Assembly (NCBI GenBank): GCA_948567375.1
Contig: OX419760.1
Span: 48,298,001-48,362,000 of the forward strand
Length of the DNA stretch: 64,000 bases
Direction: 5' to 3'
Origin: Lunularia cruciata
Taxonomy: Eukaryota; Streptophyta; Marchantiopsida; Lunulariales; Lunulariaceae
Shown: positions 42,529 to 54,183 of the stretch, piece after piece
Layout: each line of letters begins with the position of its first letter
Numbering within the stretch: position 1 is the first letter of the stretch
The notes under the pieces: model-generated
What the model was told of the DNA's origin: nothing
Database searches by the model: none
What the model saw: the letters and a program-made list of their open reading frames with translations, nothing else
Made by a program: the position numbers and the translations under genes

Positions 42529-45303
42529 TACGTCGTGTGGTGACACAAAACCCAAGTGAAGCTCACAACAGAAACACACAAGGGAACAACCGTCAATGCC
42601 TGCGATAAATCCTTGGTTAAATCCTTGGTTAGGGATCCAAAGAAGCTGCTGTGCCAAGTTTGGATCCGAGTACTGGTAAGCTTTTAGCTGCTCTCCGCTC
42701 CATGAAGCAGGGTTTCACTTGACGAGAAGAAGCCATGGAAATACTGCTTGGAGTGGAATGGAATGGAATGAAGGGATAGGAGGACGGCTAGATACATATG
42801 CGTAGTTTTCAACTGGTCTATTGTTCAAAGTTCGGTAACCAGGCTTTACTTGGAAAGCGGAACCATGGAAGTATTGTGCTGGTAAGTATAATGGCGATAA
42901 CATGCAGAGGGAAAGGCTGCGTGATGCAATTTACACGACAATGCTGAGGTTCTCTTACCGAGTGGACCGTTTACACTTTTATTCTACTCAAGTTCCTGGA
43001 CTTACATCTTGGTTTGTGTGTTGTTGATATTATGTAGATTGTGGCCAATCCTGAATTTCTGGGGCTAGTAATGTCGCACTCATGGTGACATGAAATGCTG
43101 GAGTTGGAAGAAATGTTATCGTGGGAACTGGCAGAAGTGCTCAATCTCTGATGTCTTACAGTTGGGGAATGATTTTGAATGCCCAGTACTAGTGCAGCCA
43201 TGCTAATAATCACCGACCAATTCACTGAGTATCGACCGTCAAGGGTAAAGTTCCATTACAGCGTACTGTGGGCCAGTCTGATACGTGTCACCAGCGCGGT
43301 GACGTTATCAGTAAATTTGCTAAACGTTGATCAACTCTCAAACAAAACCCAGAGGAAATCACTGAGCTTTAACAGGAGATCAAAGGGAGAGCTAGTGAGG
43401 CATCATATCATTTACTTTTGGGGGTTTGCCGTCACGAATGACAGACAGCCTGAGAACAGCTACAAGGAATAAAGTAATAAAAGCAAAAAATTTACACTGA
43501 TATTTTTCATGTCAGTCCTGTAGATTACCTTCACCTACCCCAAGGAAAGACATCCTGACGATGGTGGATTGGTCAAAATCTGTATGTATAGATGTTGACT
43601 CCCATTCATTGGCCTATGCTCTGTGCTTAGCAGATGTAAACTTTGATTTTATGTGAATTTGATTACAGAGGAATGATAAGGACCAACTCGAAACCTCTGT
43701 CAACGGTAGGCTGATAAAGAACTCTGTTCCAGGCATTTGTGGCCTCCTGTATTCACATCAACTCCGCATCATGCGTGTGCAAAGTTGATGTGAGTACCAG
43801 AGGCCTCCAACTGTTATAGTCGTATTTCTTCACCAGAAGAAACCCAGAAGAACTAAACCCGAAATTTGAATAGAGTCCATTAGATGGAACCTTGAACACA
43901 TCCATAGGTGCTACCATCCTGGTTAAGAACCAAGAGCTGGATACTGGATTCGATCTCTTGTTTTGATCACCAAGCATACCAGTACACTGGCTTCTTCAGG
44001 ATTGGAGATGCCAAAGTTGCACACAAGAACACAGTGTCAGAACTCAGAAGCTTGATAAAAATGTGTTCGAACGTTTCCGTTTGTCCTCCTCTTGGGGCGT
44101 TGTCAGAAGTTTGTCATTGGCAAATAGTTGTACTCATCTTTAAAGATTTCTCATATCGACTCTCCGGGGGCTTAGCCCCAATTTACCTATTTTGTTTCAT
44201 CCTTGTACGGCTTGATGGGGTCTTCTCATCCTTCGTGGTTTTTTACGCGGTCGCCCTATTATTCATCTTTAAAGAACTTTTATTCTCCCATCGTCTCACT
44301 TTTCGATGACGGTTGACAGAGACAAAATTCTGGAGGCGACTCTGAGTACACCTCAGCATGGAACTGGAGCAGAACCGCTCGAGGTGAGCTTCCACCATAG
44401 TTTTGAAGAGACAAAATCTACAGTAGAAACTGCGTAATAGTTTCTGCTGGGATCCGCGACGAGCTGGAAAGGAGACGGAAGTTCGAACGTCGTTTGGATT
44501 CACGGCGGTGGGGACGAATCCGGAAAGCCGTACCAAACGTGAAGACAAACAACCATTAACTGCCACTTCCCGTCAACGAGAGTGGCTGGCTATTTCAATA
44601 ATATAACCCAGTCTCATCCAAATTAAGTTTTTGCCAACTGGGAAAGTCCCAATCCGGTACTACTGCATAAACCTGTGTTCCCGTCTATTGAGTGACCACG
44701 AGATTGTATTGGGGGAGTACTTTTGGAATACACTGTAGTTGAAGTAACTAACAGGTGGGGTAGTTGGATGCTGGGAAGGTCCATGGCTAATTATCCTCAC
44801 CAAAGTTTTTCCTGCACTTTGTGCACACAACTTGTGACGGAGACCAGGAGTCGAAACAGACAAAGGTTGACACATTTATTGAGTCGCAGCTTCGCATTGA
44901 TTGAAGTCCTGTAGTTTTAAACTTGCCTCTTGAGTCCTGGTAGAGGGAAGAGGGGGCAGTGTGTCTGGCGAAGGTCGACCACAGAGCTCGGAACATTGCA
45001 GGACCATCGATCTGAAGCTCTCGTTCTCTGGGAGCAGCTGAACCTGCTCACGAAGGTCCAGCTCTTTCACAACAGTGGCATCTCGAGGGAAAATATTCGC
45101 GGCTCGAGAGGTCGAGTAGGAGTCTAGGATCGTCAGGTTATTCGTCGAAGAGGAGCTGCAGAGCATTTCTCAGGTGGAAGGGAGGAGTGTCGAGATATCT
45201 CCACAGCCCAAGTGAGAGACGGGATCAGGGGTAGGAGACGTGCAAGACAGCTTTGGCTTAGGTCGAAACCTCCTCCTCCTAGTGTCCCATAGAGGTTTCG
45301 ACG
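42529..45303. other. Intergenic DNA upstream of pyruvate kinase
   Basis: No gene supported. Short frames such as sense 43908-44309 and antisense 44566-44243 lack any family resemblance. The last few hundred bases are less AT-rich and purine-rich (AGGAGGTTTCG-like) and probably form the promoter and 5' UTR of the kinase gene. A run of GGAATGGAATGGAATG lies near 42753. Confidence 0.5.
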
Positions 45304-46830
45304 ATGGCGACGATTGAGATCGAGTCCATTCTCAAGGAGACCCCCGCAATATTGCAGAAAACGAAGATTATATGTACGCTGGGTCCCAAGTCTCGAGATG
45401 TTGCGACTTTGGAGAAGATGCTTGAAGCGGGCATGAATGTGGCGCGATTCAATTTCTCCCATGGATCTTATGAGTATCACCAGGAAACGCTAGATGTGTT
45501 GAAACAAGCCATGTCCAACACGCAGATCATGTGCGCAGTTCTTTTGGACACCAAGGGACCAGAGATCAGGACTGGTTTGCTCAAGGACGGTAAGCCCATT
45601 CCCATCATCAAGGACAGGGAGATGACTCTCACTACTGATTACGACTTTCTGGGTGATGAGAACACTATCGCTCTCAGCTACAAGAAGCTGGCAGAGCACG
45701 TACATCCTGGAAGTCAGATTTTGATCGCAGATGGAAGCATCACGATGACTGTTCTGGAATGTGACGTAGCGGGGGGTACAGTCAGGGCAAGGTGTGAAAA
45801 TTCTGCAACTCTTGGTGAGAAGAAGAACTGCAATTTACCCGGAGTAGTCGTCGACCTGCCCACAGTGACCAAGAAGGACGAGGATGACATTTGGATCTGG
45901 GGTGTGGCGAACAGAGTGGATTTCATCGCTGCTTCTTTCGTGCGGAAGGGAAGCGATGTGGTGAAAATCAAGGAGCTGCTAGGTCCACACTCGAAAAGCA
46001 TACAGATCATTTCAAAGGTGGAAAACCAGGAGGGGCTTGTCAACTTCGATGACATCTTGAAAGAGAGCGACGGTATTATGGTTGCGAGGGGAGATCTTGG
46101 TATGGAGATTCCAACGGAGAAGATTTTCCTGGCACAGAAGATGATGATCTACAAATGCAATTCGGCAGGTAAGCCTGTGGTGACAGCTACCCAAATGCTT
46201 GAGTCTATGTGCAAATCTCCCCGTCCTACCAGAGCAGAAGCTACAGACGTAGCTAACGCAGTGTTAGACGGAACCGATGCTGTTATGTTGAGCGGGGAAA
46301 CAGCAGCAGGAGCTTATCCCATCAACGCTGTTAGGATTATGGCTGCCATTTGCCGGGAAGCAGAGGCGTCTCTGGACTACGATGCAATTTTCAAGAGTGT
46401 AATGAAATCCGCTCCACTTCCCATGACCCCACTAGAAAGTCTGGCCTCGTCTGCGGTACGAACAGCCAATAAAGTCAGAGCTACTCTGATTATTGTGCTG
46501 ACAAGGGGTGGAAGCACAGCAAAGCTCGTTGCGAAATATCGTCCTTCCGTTCCCATTCTGTCAGTTGCAGTGCCGGTGATGACCACAGACAGCCTAACAT
46601 GGGAACTCAGCGAGGAATCACCTGCTCGTCACAGTCTTGTTTGTCGGGGATTGATCCCACTCCTCGCCGAGGGCGCAGCTAAGGCGACTGATTCTGACAC
46701 CACGGATGAAATCCTCAACGCAGCAATCGCCTACGCTCTCAAGACCCACCTTTGCAATCACGGTGACGCAATCGTTGCCCTTCATCGAATCGGCGCTGCG
46801 TCAGTCATCAAGATTATGGACATCAAATAG
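45304..46830 (+). CDS. Cytosolic pyruvate kinase
   Basis: 508 aa, one uninterrupted exon. Converts phosphoenolpyruvate and ADP to pyruvate and ATP, the last step of glycolysis. N-terminal KTKIICTLGPKSRD (residues 19-32), then NVARFNFSHG with the phosphate/K+ site. The active-site signature IQIISKVENQEG has its catalytic Lys near residue 238. MVARGDLGMEIP starts near residue 259, and DGTDAVMLSGETAAGAYP follows. The regulatory C-terminal domain contains VLTRGGSTAKLVAKYRP. Length and lack of an N-terminal extension match the cytosolic isoform rather than plastid ones. ATG 45304 aligns with the usual start. Lack of introns is notable. Frame and motifs are intact, so it is probably active. Confidence 0.97.
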   Translation: MATIEIESILKETPAILQKTKIICTLGPKSRDVATLEKMLEAGMNVARFNFSHGSYEYHQETLDVLKQAMSNTQIMCAVLLDTKGPEIRTGLLKDGKPIPIIKDREMTLTTDYDFLGDENTIALSYKKLAEHVHPGSQILIADGSITMTVLECDVAGGTVRARCENSATLGEKKNCNLPGVVVDLPTVTKKDEDDIWIWGVANRVDFIAASFVRKGSDVVKIKELLGPHSKSIQIISKVENQEGLVNFDDILKESDGIMVARGDLGMEIPTEKIFLAQKMMIYKCNSAGKPVVTATQMLESMCKSPRPTRAEATDVANAVLDGTDAVMLSGETAAGAYPINAVRIMAAICREAEASLDYDAIFKSVMKSAPLPMTPLESLASSAVRTANKVRATLIIVLTRGGSTAKLVAKYRPSVPILSVAVPVMTTDSLTWELSEESPARHSLVCRGLIPLLAEGAAKATDSDTTDEILNAAIAYALKTHLCNHGDAIVALHRIGAASVIKIMDIK

Positions 46831-49114
46831 TAGTATACTCCAATATTTTTGTCATCAGATTTCGACCACGAAGAGCGTGCAAGCTGTGGTGAAACTAAAC
46901 TCCTTTATTTCTGGGTCATACATTCTTTTATCAGATTCTAGAAGAGGCTGTTGTCTCTCTTTGTTATTAAGGATAGAACACAGGGGACCACATCCACGGG
47001 TAGAAAATATCAACTTAGTGAGTAAACTGTCAATATCTTAGTACATTCAAAGTCCGCTGGACTCCTCTAAATTTCATCGTTGACCTTGCAAGCTTAGCCC
47101 CAGAAAGTACGATCCGAGGACTGATCTTTGTTGTGGAGGTTGACGGTGCTAAAAAGCGCAGCAAAATGATAAATGAACTGGAGTGCGGTTCCTTCAAATT
47201 GCTGGTAGTTTCCTGTGAACGAGTTCTTAAGATTGTGGCGAGCTCCTTCCCCCGCAGAGAAAAACCACCCACAATTATACTTCTTACTTCCAACACGAGT
47301 GATATTGTAATGTCTTTTCTACACATGATGGTTGCTGTCACGATTTTCTTGTGTTCTGCTTTTGACCTTGAATGGCATTTGCTTCCCACTTTTGTAGTGA
47401 AGCCCGGACAAGAGGTTCAACTAGCCGAATGTCAAGCAACCTAGTCAAACTCGTGAAGCGGAAATATTCTATGCCGCAACTGCATTATGGAAAGCAAAGC
47501 CTAGAAAACTCTTCTACGGAGCTATGAATGTCAGATGTCCAATCGAGTACTCCAGGGACACAAGGCCTTAAGAGAATAGTCGATCTCGTTCTTCACTTTT
47601 CGGTAACACATATTCGCACATGCCACTTGTGATGCAGAGAATCTTGCTCAAAGCCGGCTGGCTCGGCCGCATCTGGTGTTTAAAACCCTAACCCTCTGGT
47701 CAGCACGGACCAGATTTCGTTTTCTATGTGGAGGAGGATGGTGATGACGTGACACAATCGGGACATAGCGCATAATACTGACAGGTGTGGAGCAATGATG
47801 GGGCGCGAAGTCCATGGAACGCGGAGACCAGACAATGCTCGAGGGCTGTTAATGCCAGATTGAACTGAACGCAAGCGACGGATTTTACTAGTTCCGTAAC
47901 TCTAAGTTGCGTCCCCAGCCGCCTCCTTGCGAAGTGAGAAGTGCGCTTGGATGGGAAACAGGAAACGTCATGACTATGGGACTCGTGCTGGTGACGTGTC
48001 GGTGCCAAATCCTCTGTTTGCAATGTGATTAGCAAAACTCTGACGGCTTTGTTGAAAGTCCACGAGCGTCTGATACGTAAAGGTGGACGTTACCAGTTGA
48101 CTGGTAGATCGTGTCAAGTTCCTCTGACTGGGAAATATCCTGACAAGTAAATTACTAATATTGGAAAAGGTGCCTAATCTATTTTTTTGATTCCAGGCGT
48201 TCCGGATTAAATATATTGATGGCCTATATTGATTAAACCGCATGTGAATACAGTATGGTTATATAGAGGTTGAGGTCTAACTATTGTTGGAGTGTACATC
48301 GCTTAGAGCTTTGGGGCTAAGGGCGGTTCTTATCTGAAATAGTCCTATAAGTTCAATTCTCGAAAGATGTATCAAAATCTCTTTTTTAAATAAAGATAAA
48401 CTGTTTTTATTTATTTTAACTATTTAATATTTTAAATAAATATAAATTATTTTATTTTGTAATTCTATTTAAATATAAAGTAAATTCCCTTTTGGAAAAG
48501 ATATTTATTTCATTTGGTTGATGCTGTTTTCTTTGAAATATAGATATAATCAAAATCCCAAAAAATCTAGACTCCACTAGAGCAATTTTTGATAATATTT
48601 TTACTTTCAAAATTTATTTTAATTCTAAAATCACTAATAAAACGAATTTTTTTTACTTGACAATGCACGGTAAAACATAAGCGTAGATTCTGGTTAAATT
48701 TCCTAACCTACAACCTGAAGAGTATGTGAATGCAACAACATTTTTTAGAGATGGAGATTCGGTTGATAGATATTCAATATTTTCTAATGAATAAAGGATA
48801 AAGGAGCTACACGTCTAAGAAAGATGGAATTTTGAGACTTGATCAAAACACTCACCTTCTCCTTAGGACATGAGTTATTATCTTGGTGGAGATGACCCTT
48901 GGGTATCTGAATAATAAGGAGCTAATAACATGGTGTATATAAAATTGGTATAACAGTTAGCATCTAAATGATTCTAGTTTTAAGACCTAGTTCAACCATC
49001 ATTGTAAGTGGTTAGTATGATTAGGGAATTAACATTTACATCAACTAATCTCTTTGCAATCATGAGATTTTGTCAAGGTTTGGTTTGCCCATACATGTAT
49101 ATTTATTACTCATT
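46831..49114. other. Intergenic DNA downstream of pyruvate kinase
   Basis: Kinase 3' flank, then DNA with no recognised gene. It becomes very AT-rich from 48.3 kb. An antisense frame at 47389-47030 (119 codons) matches nothing I know. Confidence 0.5.
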
Positions 49115-49216
49115 TGTCTTATGTATATACATCGCTCCACAACATATATCACTATCAACATTATACACTATAGAAGCACAGTTTATACATGAATCATACA
49201 TGAATTCTAAAGTGCC
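49115..49216 (-). repeat. Isolated inverted arm A of the MTase element
   Basis: The reverse complement aligns with the 107-bp arm A and ends ...CATAAGACA, followed by unrelated DNA. The outer end of A is therefore an insertion boundary here too. The inner end is truncated at GTGCC and joined to a forward methyltransferase tail. Confidence 0.8.
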
Positions 49217-50733
49217 TCTTGGAGGCATGATCCTATTTGTTCCCAAGGGCCCAGTGTAGCAACCAGTCAATACCTCTTCCATTTTTACATCAATTATAGA
49301 GGATACTTGGGAGCTAGACTTGAGACCCAAGCTTATAGGATGGGAAAGATGGAGACTTTGGAGGTTCTTGAGGAACTACACGAGTTGTTTTGTCTTCAAT
49401 ATGAAGGATTTTGGTGCTCTAAAAGGACTTGGTATTCGGCTTGAGTTGACTAGCGATATAGTGAATTGGAGAGAGCATTGATTCAGAGCCGGAGTAGAGA
49501 CCTTTTTGAGACTAGTTTGATGAAGATTTCACATGGAGAGTATGTGTTAGCTACAATGATGCAAGCCAAGAAAGATATGCATGCAACTACGCAGATAGGA
49601 GGATGTGTGGATATTACCATCCTATCAACTGACAGATTAGGGTTGATATGTATGCCATGCCTACAACAAAGGAGATCTTTGATGTGATTGGACATGCAAA
49701 GGTCTTTAGTACTTTGGATCTTTGAGCAAGATATCATCAGTTGTAGATTAGGAAGGAGGATAAGTTCAAAATAACATTTTGGGCTATTGATCCTCACAAC
49801 AAGGATGTATAATATCAATGGAGGTTCTTACCATTTGGGTTAAAGAACTCTCTTACCAAGTTCCAGAGTGTCATGGATAAGATCCTAGTTGTATTGGATT
49901 TTTCTTGATGCTATATTAATGGCATTTTGGTCTATAGCACTATTGTGGAAGAGCATGAGAGACATTTGTTGGAGGTGTTTGAGAGGTTGAGATCTCATGG
50001 ACTCAAATTACATCTTGGGAAGTGTAGGTTCTTCCATGAGTAGGTTGAGTATTTGGATCACACTATCTACCTTGGAGGACTTAATGTTCAACATACCAAG
50101 GTGGAGGCTATTGCACAGATTCTTTGGCCTAAGGATGTGAGTAGAGTGGGATCATTCCTATAGTTGGCAAACTTCTATCACCGTTATCCTAGAGGATTTA
50201 GTGACATTGCCAAGGCCTTGATGAAGTTGTCCATGCTTACACACAAGTGATGTTGGGGAGATGAGCAGGAGAGAGCTTTTTTAGAGCTCAAGAAGAGGTT
50301 GACATCTGCCCCTATTTTGAGGAGATTGATCAAGGAACAACCATTTCAAGTTCACAATGATTGGAGTACGTTGGGGCTTGGAGTAGTGCTCATCCAACAT
50401 GATGATGAGGAGAAGAAGTTTGTGGTGGCCTATGCTAGTTGCTCCAACAATTCAACGGAGGTGAAATATAATTCATATGAGAGAGAGTGTTTGGCAACAG
50501 TATGGGCAATAGCACATTTTAGATGTTATATTTGGTAACCCCTTTACTCTCATCATTGATCATCAACCACTAAAGTGGTTGATGGAGTTTGACAAGCTTT
50601 TAAGGAAGCTTGCACGATGGGCTTTGTTTTTACAAGAGTATGATTTCACGATTATTCATAGGCCTATAGTGGTGAACTGTGAAATAGATGGGTTGAGTAG
50701 AAATCCATGTCCCAACAAGCACGATCAAACCAC
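49217..50733 (+). pseudogene. MTase-element fragment: methyltransferase tail, RT, RNase H
   Basis: Aligns with about 29270-30790 of the young copy. It keeps UAG between methyltransferase and RT (49257-49259). It has CAT where the young copy has UAG 30042, and CAA (after LFL) where it has UAG 30714. RT YIDD is decayed (YING). RNase H pieces FQVHNDWSTLGLGVVL and YERECLATVWAI remain. Ends within the NPCP.. segment before integrase. Confidence 0.88.
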
Positions 50734-50779
50734 ACAAATTTCTCCATTGCACTCAAGAGATTCTTGCTTTCAAATATTT

Positions 50780-51765
50780 TGGGCCTTGGAAATTAGATTT
50801 GCTCTTCTTTTTCTCAAATTATTATTCTCTCTACATGCTCTTATCGTTGATGATCTATCACTTCCAAAAACCACGTAAAATGCTCAATTTGTTGTTGCAT
50901 AAAAATAATAACTTTGGACATCATTGCCATGACTACTATTTTATCAAACTACTTGCAATTATCTAAGTCTCACTTCCAACAATCAAATAAGGTGCTAAAT
51001 TTGTTGTTGCATAGTAATCATAACTTTGGGCATCACCATCATGGTTAATTTTCTACCAAACTATTTGAAACTATGTAAGTTAACACATAGATGCAACACA
51101 TTCATTACTCTCCATAGGTTTCAAACTAAAATATCAATGGTTCATCAAACAAAGTGACCATATTCAAAAAAACTCTACCCAAAGCATGAATGATGCTTGA
51201 GAAGTACATGGACACAAAAATCCCAATGATTTGAAGGAAATGGATTTGGTGGTCTATAAATTCCATCCATCCTATTCCTCCTTTGATATCAATGTAAAAG
51301 ACCAAGGAGAGAAATAGGAGAATGGAAGACCAAAGTTGAAGATCATATTGGGACTCTTGAATGAGAGAAACTTAGAATTCCTAACATGCGGTTGGGCTTT
51401 GGTATTTATAGTGAATATACAAAACTCTTGGGAAGCTTCCTAGAAGCCACTTTCTTAGAGTGCAAACTAAGCTATCCAAGAAGCTTCCTTCTAAAAACCA
51501 CATACTTGGCATGCAAGCTAAGCTAGTCAAGAAGCTTCCCAAGAAGTGTCCTTCTAAAAACTACCTACTTAAAGCTAGTTGGGAAGCTTCCCAAGAAGCT
51601 TTTATCCATAAGCCGCCCACTTAGCATACATGTTACCCAATATTTGGAAAGTGATAAGAAGCTTCCGAGATGCTTTGAGAATATTCTTAAAATTCTTGGC
51701 TAATTTGGCATATTTGCTAACTCATTAGCCTCTACTAACTCATCTGGTAACTCCCTATTTTTACA
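50780..51765 (-). mobile_element. Chromovirus fragment: LTR and 5' internal region, inverted
   Basis: LTR 51765-51293 on the minus strand (TGTAAAAATAGGGAG to TCTTTTACA), then a decayed primer site TTGATATCAAAG (51292-51281), then the start of the internal region down to about 50780, in which a stretch of about 80-170 bp is tandemly duplicated. GAAGCTTC motifs persist in the LTR. Confidence 0.85.
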
Positions 51766-52200
51766 CTCTTCAAGTGGTTAACATAATCTTTTATGCACAT
51801 TGAGCCTTTCTTAGCTATATTGAAATGGTGTACCAATTGCAATTTCTTAGCCTTTGCTCTAGATCGAAACAAACTGTCTAGAGCATCCCAAGCCATCATG
51901 GGCAAAGTGAGGTCTTGATTGTGACCTATCATCAACAATGAAACACACAATGCAAGGTAATGGAGTGCTTGAAATGATCCACATGCCCATGTTGCATATG
52001 TTGCTTCTAATGTTGCATCACCAACCGTCACAATTAGTTTTCTCTCCTCCATTGTCACAAGACTCCATAATCCCTAACGCAAGGGAACATCTGCATGCAA
52101 AATTTCCAAATGGTCCAATTGGTCTTGTCAAGCTTCTCTTTAGTGATCATATCATACCCATGGACTCTACCATTGCTACAATCACAAAACTATTTGTACT
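51766..52200 (-). pseudogene. Ty1/copia gag fragment
   Basis: Minus strand: KEKLDKTNWTIWKFCMQM (about 52160-52110) and WDALDSLFRSRAKAKKLQLV, then KKGSMCIKDYVNHLKSV. This is the standard copia gag order. A stop separates the first piece from the second. The chromovirus LTR truncates it at 51765. Confidence 0.8.
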
Positions 52201-53518
52201 CACAAGAACAATCAAGAAACACATTGTAAATTAGGTTCAAACAATATGGATCAAAAATTAATTCATATATAGATGGGAAACATATAGCTTGACCCGTAGT
52301 CCAATAAACACTATTTTTCAGCAATGACCTCACCTAGTACTATAGCAAAAAAATGCATGATAGCTCCAATTGACTTGAAAATTTTCTCAATGACAAAATG
52401 ACAGATTATGGATTCTTTTGCATCATTGATTCAACCTGAGGCTTGCCTTTGGTTTCACTAAATGAGCCCTATAACCCCAAAAAATGTTGTCTGGCACTCC
52501 AAATTGACTATAGAAGTTCCTAGTCAGTGCCGTGTTTGAAAGGCCATGTTGGAGCGTTTGAATGGATGGAAGAAAGGGCTTAAGAAGATTGGAGAGAAGT
52601 TAATGGTTTTGCAACCAACGCGAGAGGGCCTGCCAACCAAAAAAGATGTTGAGTCAAAAATAAAATTTTCTTTTTATCTTGGGTCCTTTGTAGTGGAGAC
52701 TTCTTTTTTAAAGCCAAAGAAGTCTCTATTATGGAGGAACCATCAGCACTACATGCATGGGATGTGGAAAAAAGGCTAGATATGTGAGTGCAAGGGCAAG
52801 ATCAGTATTTTTGGGTGCCTCACATGAGAAGGAAAACTCACAATAGATTCAAAGATAAAACCTATTAATGATAGGTTACTCCTAAGATGGCCAAGAGATA
52901 CTTTTATGAAAGAACGGATTAAAAATCTCAAAAAAAAATAAGCCCAATAAAACCACCTATAGGTAAATAGCACCCCAAGCAACATCAAAGAGTTCTAAAA
53001 AACTCCAAGGAGCAATCTTTGTATACCAAGCATTACCAATGGCAAAATAGCCTCCAAATGTCACAAAAATCACATATTTACCAAACTTGATAGTTTTGAA
53101 CAAGACAAGTCTATAACTTGGATGCATCAAATTTGGGCAAAAATTACTATCTTGACCTCTAAAACTGCAATTTAAGGTAGAAAAATGACACAACCGGTGA
53201 CTCTAATTGCCTCAATGGAATTTTTAAACTCTCTAGTTGCTCTTACCTATCTTTCTCCATGTGCACACACCCTTACTAGCCTCTCACTTGCTCTAATCTT
53301 ATGTCAAAAAATACAAGAACTGGACAAACAACCAAGACCATTCATAGCGGATCATAAGAGAGAGTGAGAGAGAGCACAAGGAAGATAAGCAAGAATGAAT
53401 AGAGAGAGAATACTCCTTTAATGTATATATAGTATACAAGTGTATCCTTAACCTTAACACAACTATCTAGTGAGAACTAAGTCACTATGAGCTTGGGGTA
53501 GTATCTACAAAACTTGTA
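52201..53518. other. AT-rich DNA, no gene recognised
   Basis: Possibly further decayed retroelement, since copia 5' and chromovirus 3' pieces flank it, but I can identify nothing inside. The plus-strand frame at 52546-52779 is Lys-rich and matches no family I know. Confidence 0.45.
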
Positions 53519-54183
53519 TTTCCTAGTCACATGAGGATTCATCTTGTCTTCTATATCTCAAAGTTAAAAAATTTTGTTTCTAACCATCATCTTTACTACT
53601 CGTATGAAACCTCAATCTCCTCTTCCTCCAATCTCTATTAATGGTCATGAAGAATGAAAAATTGACTATATTCTTGCACAAAGGAACATTCAACAACAAA
53701 TTGAATATAAGATCCTTTGGAGAAGTATCCCTTCACATGCCGCATATGAGCCTCTTTCTCATCTCCAAAATGCTCAAGCTGCCATATAAGAGTTCAAAGA
53801 TTCCATGATGATGAGGACGTCACCAACTAATGACGGGAGAGTATTTAATAATATTGAGTCAGAAAAAGCTAAGGATAGCTAAAAGGAAGTAGAACTAACT
53901 TATATTTAGAAATTCTAAGAATATTCTAGAAACATCCATTTAGTTAGAAGCTTCCAGAAACTTCCAAAAGATTGAGTAGCTTGTATGCCACATAAATTGC
54001 TAATTTAGCTTGTACTTCAAGAAATGCACCTTCTCAAAGGAAACTTGTTTGCAGTCTTGTATTTAGTTTACCTATAAATACCAAAGCCTAGACTCAACTC
54101 AAGTATTCATAGTTTTCCTTGATTAAGAGTTTTATTTGGATATTTTGATCTCATATTTCTCTCCTTTGTCTTGGTCTATTACA
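53519..54183 (+). mobile_element. Chromovirus 3' fragment: integrase tail, chromodomain, LTR
   Basis: MRIHLVFYISKLKNFV aligns with the IHPVFHVSKLKPFV of the main copy, followed by decayed chromodomain text and the same end, DVTN..GR. The LTR is 53844-54183 (TTTAATAATATTGAG to GGTCTATTACA). More decayed than the other LTRs. Confidence 0.82.

Noticed and set aside
43908-44309. 133-codon sense frame upstream of pyruvate kinase
   Set aside because: No family resemblance, no conserved motif, and an antisense frame of similar length overlaps; likely chance.
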